Assembly (NCBI GenBank): GCA_035235625.1
Contig: CP141142.1
Coordinates: 21,276,995-21,340,994, forward strand
Source: Saururus chinensis
Taxonomy: Eukaryota > Streptophyta > Magnoliopsida > Piperales > Saururaceae
Length of the DNA: 64,000 bases
Reading direction: 5' to 3'
Shown here: piece by piece, positions 47,103 to 58,380 of the stretch
Layout of the letters: every line of letters starts with the position of its first letter
Numbering within the stretch: position 1 is the stretch's first letter
Notes under the pieces: generated by a model
What the model was told of the DNA's origin: nothing
What the model saw: only the letters and a program-made list of their open reading frames with translations
Databases searched by the model: none
Program-made: the position numbers and the translations under genes

Positions 47103-48524
47103 TGATAGTTTATAATTAAACCCTTTGCAAGTGTACAAGGTAATTGTACTATGATGAGTATTTAAGGGTTGTCGAACCTCAGGGACGGATGGATTATCAC
47201 TAAATCTAAAGAAGAATTTGCTGATTGAAAATTAAAACAAACTTAAACTTAAATTAAGTAAAAGAAAGAAATTAACTAGTTTAAAAGCAAGAGATTAATT
47301 CGATGGAATTTACTTAGGAAATTGAATCCACTAACAATTCCTTAACTTTTAATCTAAATCTAGTGTGAATATGAACAAGTATTCTCAGCTACAAGCTAGA
47401 ATTACTTCAAAAAGAATCATTAATTAACTTCCATGGCATGAACTATCTTCGACAATAGCACGGATCATCTACACTAAACTAGCTATAGGCATGACCCGTC
47501 TAATCTTAGTATAACTCATCCAAGTCATTAATTATCTGAACATTAAAACTATTGCATGACCATCTCATCTAAATTACAGAAATTAGAATTGATGCAAATA
47601 TCAAAACCATATCAATCTATCATCTACAAGACAATAAATCAACATAGATTTGAATAAACATGAAAAGCTCTTCCATTAAAAAGGAAATCCATATCATACA
47701 ATTGTCATCATTCACAACTGAGATCTAAATTAAAAAGAAAAGAAACTGAAACTTATCTATAGCTTCATCAACTCCTAAGTAAAAGAAAAGTCTAGCCTTC
47801 CATTGTAGAAGAAAGCACTTGAATCTCCATTAGAAGCTTTGAGTTCTCTTCCATCTTCTTCTTCCTTTTTCTCCTCCTAAAATCTACTGGAATCCTCCAA
47901 TTTTAAGCCAAATATGTCTTTTTATAGGCATAAGTTCCGTAGGAAGAAGTCCAATATGAAAAGGATTGGAATTTGGGTCAAACAAGGAAAATGCACGTTA
48001 TGTCGTTCGATCGCACTGCATGCCCGATCGATCGCTTGAACTGTATTTTTGTCTGAATTCACGTTATCCTAATCAATTGGTAAGTGACCCCGTTCGATCG
48101 GCTACAGTGTTTTTGCAATCTAGACAGTTTTCCTGGACAGTTCATATTCTGTTCATTAAGCTTTCCTTCGTGTCCATATTAGTTTCCAACTTGTTTATAA
48201 CTCTGAAAAGTTGTCCAAATCACTTTAAAGCATATAAAGACTACTTTGAACTATTCAAAACATCGTCCAAGTACCTCGATAAGCGTACTTTACCTACAAA
48301 ACATAAAATACCTTATTTTAGACATGTAGAATATAATTAAAATTCCAACTTTGTTTAAATACACATCTAAACTACTAATAACTACAAAATCATTAATAAT
48401 TAAACTAAAATACTAATATCTATCTTAATCTAAATAAACTATAACTAACTCTAAATTAACCTAATCTATACTAGCAAATAAGGTAAAAAGGCATATAAAA
48501 TAGATATAGATTTCATACTTATCA
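47103..48524 (-). mobile_element. LTR copy B: 5' LTR of the gag-pro element
   Basis: 1,422 bp, TGATAGTTTATAATT...CATACTTATCA. Followed by target duplication TATGC (48,525-48,529). It keeps one intact GATCGATCG and two half-decayed ones in U3, more than copy A. Same minus-strand TATA box (about 47,918-47,930). Confidence 0.93.
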
Positions 48525-48529
48525 TATGC

Positions 48530-51500
48530 CCAACTCTTGGTTGCAGAAAAAGATCGAATATGCAAGAAGAGGGCTTTAAATAAGGCTGCCGCAAAGGATC
48601 GATTGAATATAGAAAATAGGACTTCATCAAGTTCGCTAGTGGATTCCAATCCAATCGGTGCTTTAACAAGCCATGATGATCAAGTTATATATATATATAT
48701 ATATATAAATAATGGTAACTTGACTATATATTTGATAGCTTCCTAATATAATTTTTAGCAATTGATTTTGAGAATAACATTTTTTGGATCTTCCTCATTG
48801 GTAGACTGAGTGGGTGATCAAATTGTTGCTACTCATGATCGTCTTCCTTCCAATGAGAAGTTGACAAAGAGTATAAGAAAGGAGGCTAAGGTCCATAGTA
48901 TAGACCTAGCTACTGACTGCATATATTGTGGAGCAAAAAAATTTAGGACGGAAACAAAGGCGTTTTGCTATCAAAATGGGGGCGTTATGATTCATCTTAA
49001 TGGAATTCCACTAGAGTTGGAGGAACTTTATCTTGGAACCTCAGACGAGTGTTGGGCTTTCAGTGATTGTGTTAGAGGCTATAATAGCCTCTTTTCTTTC
49101 ACATCAATTCATGCTGAGATCGATGAGAGTGTCAATAATATGAGAGTTGGGACATATACATATCAAATCCATGGTCAAATTTATCATTCCCTCCACTCTC
49201 TAGAACCAACGGATTTGGGTCCCCGGTTCTTGCAACTGTATTTTTATGATACAGATCATGAGGTAGAAAATTGCATGTGCTTAATGTCGAACTTGTCCCC
49301 ACTATTGGTACAAAAGATTATTGATATTCTCAATATGAATCCTTGTGCACAATTTTTGCAGCAGCTTAGACACATGGGGGATGTTCGTGAACTGAGAATT
49401 GGTGTTCAAAAGAGTAGTGGTCATGATCAACGTATCTACAATGCACCATCTTCATCTCAAGTGGTTGCTATTTGGATTGAAGGAGATGAGGTAACAGGTG
49501 AACAAGAATGACATATTATTGTTCTTGGAAAACAAGGTGAATCATATAAAGTTCAACCTTATTATGGGTGCTATGACCCTTTTCAATACCCATTGTTGTT
49601 TCCAGGTGGAGAGACTAGTTGGCATGCTGGGATTAAATGTTTCAGAGGCCAACTTTAGAGGCGTCGCACTGATGTGACTTGTAGAGAATATTATGCTTAT
49701 TTATTCCAGATGAGATCTAACCCGTCATGGAGTATTATCAATGGTGGGCATTTATTTCAACAACATATAGTTGACATGTATGTGAAAATCTAAACAAATA
49801 GATTGAACTTTATACAACATAATCAACGTGCTTTAAGGGTAGAATTTTACCAAGGTGTAATTGATAGTGTTGCTGCTGGAGAATTAGAAGGAAGAAGAAT
49901 AGGTAAACGAGTTGTGTTACCTGCATCATTCATTGGTGGACCACGGACATGAGACGAAGATATTTGGATGCAATGGCTCTTGTTCAAACATATGGTAAAC
50001 CGACTTGTTTATTACAATGACATGCAACCCAGAATGGCCTGAGATTACCAGTTATTTGAAACCTGGAGAAGCTGCATCTAATAGACCTAATATTGTCTCT
50101 TGAGTTTTTAAGGCCAAGATAGATGATATGAAGGACCTTATTATAAAATCAGGTTTCATGGGTAGAGTTATTGCCCACATGGATGTTATAGAGTTCCAAA
50201 AATGAGGGTTGCGACATAAGCACTTATTGGTTATAATGGAAAAAGAAGACAAGATAATGGGCACTAATGCATATGACAAGTTTGTTTGTGCAGAAATTCC
50301 AAAAGTTGAAGAAGACGCATTATTACAAAGCCATGTGATGAAACACATGATGCATGGACCTTATGGGATTTCTAGAATGAACTCACCATGTATGACACAA
50401 GGAGGTTGTCGTTTTAGATATCCAAGAAGATTTACAGATGTCACTATAGAAGGTGATGATTCATACCCAGTACATAGGAGATGAAACAATGGTTAGTTTG
50501 TATATGTATGTGGTCACACATTGGATAATCAATGGGTTGTTCGTTACAATCCTTTTTTGTTGAAGTGTTATGATTGTCACGTGAATGTTGAGGTATGTTC
50601 AAGTAGCGTCATGATCGTATCTCTATGCAATTGATGAACAACTTACATGTTGATGATGTTGATAAAATTAAAAGTTATCAGAATGCACGGTGGGTATCTC
50701 CACCTGAAGTAGCTTGACGAATTTTTGCATTCAGCCTTAGTGATAATCGTCCAACTGTTATCAATTTGCAACTTCACTTACCCAATAAGCATATAGTCTC
50801 TTTTTATGATGGACAAAATTTAGCTGATTTTCTTGATAAAGAGGTGAGTTGCCAGACAATGTTGATAGCTTACTTTGATAGAAATAAGGTTGATCCACAT
50901 GCTCGAATGTTACTCTATCGAGAATTTCCAACCTTTTATGTGTATAGTTGTCAAGGTCGTTCATGGGATCCTCGAAAATCTGGTTTTGCAATTGGTAGAA
51001 TAAACGTTGCAAATCCAGTTGAAGGATACATATATTATTTAAGGCTTTTGTTGAATCATGTTCATGGAGCATAATCATTTGATCATTTGCAATGTGTTAA
51101 CAACATGCAACGTAAGACATTTTGTGAGGAAGCACATGTGATGGGATTATTAGTTGATGACAATGATATATTACTATGTTTGGAAGAGGCATCAATGTTC
51201 TCAATACTAGCTTCTTTAAGAACATTGTTCGCAACAATTTTAGTATTATGTGAACCTGTTGATGTAAGAAAATTATGGGATACAATGTTTTTGGATATGT
51301 CTAATGACTGTGTTCTCGCGAAAGGAGTTTCAGACACTGTACGTATTGCTTATGTTCTGAAAGAAATTGGTGAGTGTATTGCAAATTTAGATCGTTCTTT
51401 AGAAGATTTTGATTTACCAAGAATTGAAATTGATTCTTTTAGAAATAGCCGAGAAAGGGAGGTCATAGAGGAGGGATTAGTTCCAATATCCTATCAAGAT

Positions 51501-52906
51501 TTGGAAGTAGTTAATTATTTAAATGAAGATCAACAAAAAGCATATGACATAGTTATTGCACGAGTGGAAGCTAGGTCCACAGGTGTTTTCTTTGTTGATG
51601 GTCCTGGTGGGACGGGTAAGACTTTCTTGTATAGATTCTTGCAACAATTAAGTAACAAGGGAAGAGTGCACTTGCAATAGCAACCTTTGAGGTTGTTGCA
51701 TTAATTTTGCCTAGAGGATGTACTGCTCATTCTAGATTTAAGATACCAATTGAGATTAACATTAATAGCTCATGCAATATTTCAAAACAAAGTGGGATAG
51801 CACAATTATTTACACAAGAAACTTTGATTATTTGGGACGAAGCGCCAATGACAAAGAGGTATGCAATTGAGGCATTGGATCGCATGCTTCAAGATATACT
51901 AGATTGTTCGAAACCTTTTGATGGAAAAGTAATTGTGTTTGGTGGAGATTTTCGGCAAGTATTGCCGGTGGTTCCCAAAGGTACAAGAGAAGAGATAGTT
52001 GATGCATGTTTGGTGCGCTCAAAGATTTGGCAAACTGTTGAGATATTGCCTCTCACTAAAAATATGCGAGCAAGAAATGATCCATATTTTTGTTCATATT
52101 TACTTCGGATTGGCGATGGAGATGAAATGTGTTTTCAAGACGATTACATCAAAATGCCATCTGATATGTTGATTGAAGCACAGATTTCGAAAATGGAACT
52201 TGCAAACCGATTGCAGAAATATTCCCATCTTTAGAAGCATGAGTTTTGGAATCAAGTTACTCGGCAGAGAGGTGCATATTGACAACAAAAAAATGAATAT
52301 GTTGATCAAATAAATTCAAGAATTGTTTCAATGTGCAGTGGCAATGCAGTAACATACTACAGTTATGACACGGCAATTGACGATACAAATAATTTTTATC
52401 CACATGAGTTCCTTAACACACTTACTCCGAACGGTTTGCCTCCACATAAATTGGTACTCAAGCAAAATTGCCCAATTATGTTATTTCCAAACCTCTATCC
52501 AAGGGATGGTTTGTATAATGGCACATGGTTGATTTGTATCAAGTTTGATCATAATGTTATACACGCTCAAATTGCAACCGGGGAATATAAGGGAAGAAAA
52601 TTTTTTTTGCCAAGGATTCCACTCATGCCAGCAGATAATGAAAAGTGCCCATTTAGATTTAAACGTAAACAATTTCTGATAAGGCTTGCATTTGCAATGA
52701 CTATCAATAAAGCTCAAGGTCAGACCATTGAAAATGTAGGATTGTATTTACCAGAACCTATTTTTTTGCATGGCCAATTATATGTTGCTTTGTCAAGAGG
52801 TACTTCTAAGTCGAAAACAAAAATCTTGATCAAACATTCTTTAGATAAGACTATGCCACATGGAGTGACACGAAATGTTGTATTTAAAGAAGTGTTTACC
52901 AAATAA
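48530..52906 (+). pseudogene. Helitron Rep/PIF1-like helicase
   Basis: Domains in order. The basic N-terminus continues from 41,003. After a probable intron (48,684 to about 48,810) comes a zinc-like CIYCGAKKF and the Helitron-like N domain (YNSLFSFTSIHAEID, YQIHGQIYHSLHSL, PRFLQLYFYDTDHE, to 49,511). Then PFQYPLLFPGGETSWH, MRRRYLDAMALVQTYGKP and IAHMDVIEFQK, followed by HKHLLVIM (about 50,215), the HUH motif of the rolling-circle Rep. The helicase has GPGGTGKT (51,600), LIIWDEAPM, VFGGDFRQVLPVVPKG, MTINKAQGQT and LYVALSRGTS, all PIF1-type. Disablements include stops near 49,512, 49,658, 50,102, 50,203, 50,482 and 52,234, and frameshifts near 50,020 and 51,680. Several stops replace expected Arg codons (CGA to TGA). 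It once encoded the transposase of an autonomous Helitron and is now inactive. Confidence 0.9.
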
Positions 52907-53012
52907 CTTGAGAGTTGTATAACAATTTGTCTTCCTTTTTGTTTATGTGGAATTAGATAGATTATTGTTTAGTGATAACATTTACATTATTTACTATTTT
53001 CATAGGTTTACT

Positions 53013-54396
53013 ATGGCAATGACCTGCATTCCAATATCTAAATTATCAACAAGTAAGGTTCAATGGACAATAAAATGTCTAATATTAAAAAAAACCAAAA
53101 TACGATCATTTGACAACTCAAAGGGTTCTGGAATCGCTATGAACATACGTGTTATTGATGAAGAGGTTAGTCCCTAAGAACTTCCTTACATATAGTTGTT
53201 GTTCTTATTTGCAATAATTTACATTTATGTTTATCCAAATTTGAATAAATTGTTACAAAAAAAAATTGATGGATATTGGTGTTTACTTGATTGTCTATTT
53301 TTATAGGGTTCTAGAATTCAATTGTCTGTTTTTAATGAGTTAGTTGAATAATTGAAGACTACTACCTTGGAAGGTAAAATGTATTGCATATCAGATGGGT
53401 TGATCAAATGTTCAAATCCAAGATTTTGGTGGGGTACAACTAAGTATGAGATAATTGTTCAGAAGCATACAACAATTGTTCTTGCACCAGATGAATTTGC
53501 TATAACGAGTTATAACGATTGTGGAATAACTTGTCTTGATGCACTTCAAGTCCCAAAAAATATATAAGAAACAATCAGTAAGAAAACATACTTGAAAAGT
53601 AAATTTTTTACATATATGCATTGAGTAAGCATTTTGGTCCTTTCTTTTGGCAGATGTACTTGGAGTTGTAATTAGTACTGGTAATTGAACCATTGTGTGT
53701 AGGCGTAATGGAACTGAAGTAAATTGTCAGTCACTTGAGTTGATTGATAAAAAGTAAATTCACAACCTAATTTCGTAGTTTATGAAATGTTGGTTTTCTA
53801 AACATTTTTCTTTCCAGGTGTACAATGCCGATTTCCATAACCTTATGGGGTGATATCGTAGAAAATGATGTACCCATTCTTGAGGAATGTCGTGGCAATT
53901 ATCCAACTATTTATTTAACAGTTGTGCGAGTCCAAGAATTTTGAGGTATACTTATTTTGTTGGCAATCTAAGGTATTGTGTGAACAACTTTTATATATAA
54001 TATTATTTCACTATTATATTTGTAGAGCGACTAACATTATCATCGACAACTGAGACCAAAATAACCATGAACCCAATGTTTGAAGTGACTATAGAACTTA
54101 AAAGTTGGTAAGTTTTACGTAAATATTTCCCATTGTAAAAAAAAATGTTTGCTTTAAACTAAATTGTTCAATTTATTTGTTTTTTGCATAAAAAACATGT
54201 TAGGTACATCAATAATATGTCAGAAGTTTCAAATATGGTGGACACAGAGATGTCACGTCGAAACAATTTGCAAAGACCTGCGAAAAAAATTATGGATATC
54301 ATGAACATTAAAGAAGACCTACTACAAGTTATTTTACTTGTTATTTCAATAACGTATATATAATTATCATTTTTTTATTATATATATATATGTATG

Positions 54397-54428
<32 letters not shown>

Positions 54429-55215
54429 GACAAAAATAGAGGGAAAGTTGTTTGTAATATTTAACTTTACTTTCATGCCCTTCTTTAGCCTGAATTTGTT
54501 GTCATTGATACATGGGTTTTAAAGATAAGTTTGGATCAAGATATTTGGTACATTGCATGTTCAAAATGCAACAAAAAAGTTGCAATCATATGCGTGTAAT
54601 AAATGTCATGTTACTCCGATAGTGAAAGTCCAAGGTATATTTCATATTTATCTTATATATTTAAAATTATTTCGCAATGTTCATAACTATTTTGTTATTA
54701 TTATTCATATATAAGTTTTATTTCCGAGCAAATATAGGAAATAGTACTGGTAACATGTGGATAACTGTTTTTTATGCACAAGAAAAAAAAATGTTTGGAT
54801 ACTCAGCCGATACAATGCATAATTTAAAGGTAACTCTATGATATGTTGTAATATTTAATAATATACTTAATTCATATTTATACATATCAATATAAAAGTT
54901 AATATATGCATTTGCTACATTATGAAGGTATCTAATGAGCGTGGATTCATATCAATTATAGATGATATCATTTGGAAATCATTTATGTTTGTCCTCAAAA
55001 TAGATCAAAAGATTATTGAAGACGAGGTCGTTAGGTCGACCACCTGTGTCTCGGTTACAGCAACTAAAAAGGGTGTTTTTTGTTTCCCAAATGTTTATAA
55101 CCCACATTTGTTTAACAATTTATGTTGAGGTTATTCTTAATTTTAATGTTTGTTTGGTTTTTATTTCCAGGTACAATTGAACATGAAGATGACAATGATT
55201 CCCCAACAAAATAAA
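53013..55215 (+). pseudogene. RPA70-like single-strand DNA-binding gene of the Helitron
   Basis: A multi-exon frame in the position where plant Helitrons carry an RPA1-like gene. Exon 1 (53,013-53,165) reads PISKLSTSKVQWTIKCLILK and IRSFDNSKGSG...IRVIDEE, the first RPA OB fold. Exon 2 (from 53,307) has SVFNELVE, a stop, then LEGKMYCISDGLIKCSNPRF. Later pieces: RNGTEVNCQSLELIDK (about 53,703), ISITLWGDIVENDVPILEEC (about 53,830), the DBD-C zinc region IWYIACSKCNKKVA then CNKCHVTPIVKVQ across a frameshift (54,535-54,640), and FYAQEKKMFGYSADTMHNL (about 54,760). It would coat single-stranded DNA during rolling-circle transposition. Stops and a frameshift make it inactive. Intron edges are approximate. 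Confidence 0.8.
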
Positions 55216-56142
55216 CTGCACCTTCTTTTTCTTTACTATTTAATTTCTACTTTTTTTACTTTTATAAAATATTGGCTTGTCTTATATATCCTTTCTAACT
55301 AATTTGGATGAATTAGATTGTAACACTTGGGATTGTTATGATTTATGATCGGTCTACGTAATTTCTAACTTCGTTTTTAAATAAACTTATTAGGCAGAAT
55401 AACAAATGCAATATATATGTGTTATTTAGAAAAGTATATAGATTTTACCGCAATAATATCTTTCATGTTTGTCCAACATGTGAGATTATTTACTCTTTTA
55501 TACAAGGAAAAATATGATTATATCTTTACTTATGCAATGGTTTTCATTTTAAATGCACTAAAAACGACGACCATAACATGCCTACTCTCATTATTTTTTG
55601 TTAGGCCCTATCTATGTGTTCAGTTAAGGGACACTACATTGTTCAACTTTGTTATAAAATACAAAAAAGTAAAAAAAAATGTAAAAGTACTTAGTTATTG
55701 ATTTTAGTCGTACAATAGTTATAATCCCTTATATTTAATACATGTTTTCTACACACTTTCGCTAAAAAATTTGTTTATAACTTTAATTGGTCAGACTAAT
55801 AGCTCAATCATCATTGGAATAGTAACACAAAAAGTAAATTACACTTATTTTAAATGTTCTATTTGCCACACTTGCTATGCCATATTTTTTATTATACCAA
55901 TTATAGATAAAACGTATGCCATTGTATTATATATATTTAATTTAATTCAAAGATACATCGAATTTGTTGAACTTATTTTATATTTTATGTAACGACCTGA
56001 ATTTTGTGGGTTATTAAGTTTTTGTCCTACTTAAATTATAAGTTGCAGTTGATGTGGTTTGAAAGGGTAAAACAACTTTTGAGTTAGAGGCCGAGCTTGA
56101 AAAGGGTTGGCTGTGGCAAATTGCGAGGACGCAATTCTTTTA
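55216..56142. other. Helitron 3' flank and end of another retroelement
   Basis: AT-rich to about 55,990, with no gene; I could not place the Helitron's CTRR terminus or hairpin. From about 55,990 the sequence becomes GC-richer and looks like the end of a Ty3/gypsy pol (CGAGGACGCAATTC before a purine tract), but too little remains to name domains. Confidence 0.4.
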
Positions 56143-56738
56143 AGGAGGGAAGAATGTAATATCTAATTTTCCTGAGTTTCAAGATTTAAATAAGTGGAAA
56201 ATAGGGTGTTTGACCCATTAATATTCTTATTAGAATAACTTTCTCCCTAGATAAAATTTGGGGCTGAAATAATTCTATTAGAAAGTAGAAAGATAGAGCT
56301 TCGAAACGCCACCAAGAACACGTAAATCAGAGTCCGAACGAGGGAGATACGACCGTTTGAAATTGAAAATATCGTGCAGGACCCGTTTACCCAAATTAAA
56401 CTGTATTTGGCCCATTTAAGTTGTTTTGCGGGCCTGGTTGTTTATAATTCCGAAATTAATTTTTAAGGTCCTAATAAGGTGGCCTAATTGGGGAGGATTA
56501 CCCAAATTCTAATCCTTATCTTTATAAAAGGCCTACTTAGGGCACAAATTGGGGGGGTCGACTTTTGATTTTCTCTATGTTGTCATGGGGACACCAGTGA
56601 TCTATCGTGAAGGAGATGGCCGACTACATGGCCCTCTCCATCCACCCCAACTCAAAAATCTGTGGTCCATTGCTCCCGCCGATATACTTGCTCTAGACTT
56701 ATAGAAGGTGCCGTTAATTGGCTCATGCGATCGGTAAT
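56143..56738 (+). mobile_element. Polypurine tract and left part of a plus-strand LTR
   Basis: AAGGAGGGAAGAA (56,143-56,155) is a polypurine tract, followed at 56,156 by TGTAATATCTAATTTTCC, typical of a Tekay/del-type 3' LTR start. A TATA box (TTTATAAAAGG) lies near 56,521. The LTR is interrupted at 56,739 by LTR copy C and seems to resume at 58,153. Confidence 0.6.
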
Positions 56739-58152
56739 TGATCATTTATAATTAAACCCTTTGCAAGTGTACAAGGTAATTGTACTAGGATAAGTATTTA
56801 AGGGTTGTCGAACCTCAGGGACGGATGGGTTATTACTAAATCTAAAGAGGAATTTTCTGATTTAAAATATAAAAACAACTTAAACTTAAATTAAGCAAAA
56901 GAAAGAAATCAACTAGTTTAAAAATAAGAGATTAATTTGATGGAAATTACTTAGGAAATTGAATCCACTATAAAACCATAACAATTCCTTAACTTTTAAT
57001 CTAAATCTAGTGTGAACAGTATTCTCAGCTACAAGCTAGAATTACTTCAAAAAGAATCATTAATTAACTTCCATGGCATGAACTATCTTCGACAATAGCA
57101 CGGATCATCTACACTAAACTAGCTATAGGCATGACCTGTCTAATCTTAGTATAACTCATCCAAGTCATTAATTATCTGAACATTAAAACTATTGTATGAC
57201 CATCTCATCTAAATCACAGAAATTAGAATCGATGCAAATATCAAAACCACATCAATCTATCATCTACAAGACAATAAATCAACATAGAATTGAATAAACA
57301 TTAAAAGCTCTTTCATTAAAAAGGAAATCCATATCATACAATTGTCATTATTCACAACTGAGATCTAAATTAAAAAGAAAAGAAACTGAAACTTATCTAT
57401 AGCTTCATCAACTCCTAAGTAAAAGAAAAGTCTAGCCATCCATTGTAGAAGAAAGCACTTGAATCTCCATTAGAAGCTTTGAATTCTCTTCCATCTTCTT
57501 CTTCCTTTTTCTCCTCCTAAAATCTACTGGAATCCCCCAATTCTAAGCCAAATATGTCTTTTTATAGGCATAAGTTCCGTAGAAAGAAGTCTAATATGAA
57601 AAGGATTGAAATTTGGGTCAAACAAGGAAACTGCATGTTATGCCGATCGATCGCCCTGCATTCCCGATCGATCGGCTACACTGTATTTTCATCTGAATTC
57701 ACGTTATCCCGATCGATCGGTAAGTGACCCCGATCGATCGGCTACAGTGTTTCTGTTTTCCCGGACTGTTCATATTCTGTTCATTAAGATTTCCTTCGTG
57801 TCCATATTAATTTCTAACTTGTTTATAACTCCGAAAAATTGTCCAAATCACTTTAAAGCATGTGAAGACTATTTTCAAGCATTTCAAACATCGTCCAAGT
57901 ACTTCAATAAGCGCACTTTACCTACAAAACATAAAATACCATATTTTAGACATGTAGAATATAATTAAAATTCCAACTTGATTTAAATACATGTCTAAAC
58001 AACTAATAACTACAAAATCATTAATAATTAAACTAAAATACTAATATCTATCTTAATCTAAATAAACCATAACTAACTCTAAATTAACCTAATCTATACT
58101 AGCAAATAAGGTAAAAAGACATATAAAATAGATATAGATTTCATACTTATCA
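56739..58152 (-). mobile_element. LTR copy C: solo LTR of the gag-pro element family
   Basis: 1,414 bp, TGATCATTTATAATT...CATACTTATCA, collinear with copies A and B apart from small indels. No internal region or partner LTR is adjacent. The flanks GTAAT and GGAAC are not a target duplication. It keeps four intact GATCGATCG palindromes in U3 (57,645; 57,666; 57,711; 57,732), all of which are partly or fully decayed in A and B. Minus-strand TATA near 57,560. Confidence 0.9.
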
Positions 58153-58380
58153 GGAACCTCTCCATTGGCTTTGGCAAGAGGGTTGCTTTGTGGTTGACCA
58201 AGAGTTCTTCTCGCTGGCAGAAAAGGCATTAAGGAGGTTGGGCGAAGAACATGGAATCCCGAAGGAAAGAAATGTGAGAGAAGTCAGGAGCGTTGAGAGC
58301 ATAGAAGAATAAGAGGGAAGAGAAAAAGATAAAAAAGAGGAATCCCTAAAAACTGCTCGCCCTGGACGATCCTGGCCAAG
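58153..58380 (+). mobile_element. Probable right part of the interrupted plus-strand LTR
   Basis: GC-richer than its surroundings (GGTTGCTTTGTGGTTGACC, AAGAGGGAAGAG) and directly follows copy C. Inferred continuation of the LTR starting at 56,156; no TG...CA end was fixed. Confidence 0.35.

Larger units (their letters stand above)
41068..48524 (-). mobile_element. Non-autonomous Athila-like Ty3/gypsy element (gag-pro only)
   Basis: A complete insertion of 7,457 bp: two 1,422-bp LTRs, tRNA-Asp primer site next to LTR B, purine-rich tract (minus-strand GGTTTGGGGGTATT) next to LTR A, and perfect 5-bp target duplications TATGC at 41,063-41,067 and 48,525-48,529. Reading right to left it has gag, then protease, then the phrase AGCGCTTCTTGGGAGGCAACCC (44,163-44,190 region), which I recall as common downstream of pol in Athila-type elements. 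RT, RNase H and integrase are missing, so it must borrow these in trans. This resembles the TR-GAG class, or an internal deletion derivative. It sits in the opposite orientation inside a Helitron exon. Confidence 0.9.

Noticed and set aside
48461-48669. Minus-strand open frames over the Helitron exon
   Set aside because: Shadows of the plus-strand Helitron frame, which has clear homology.
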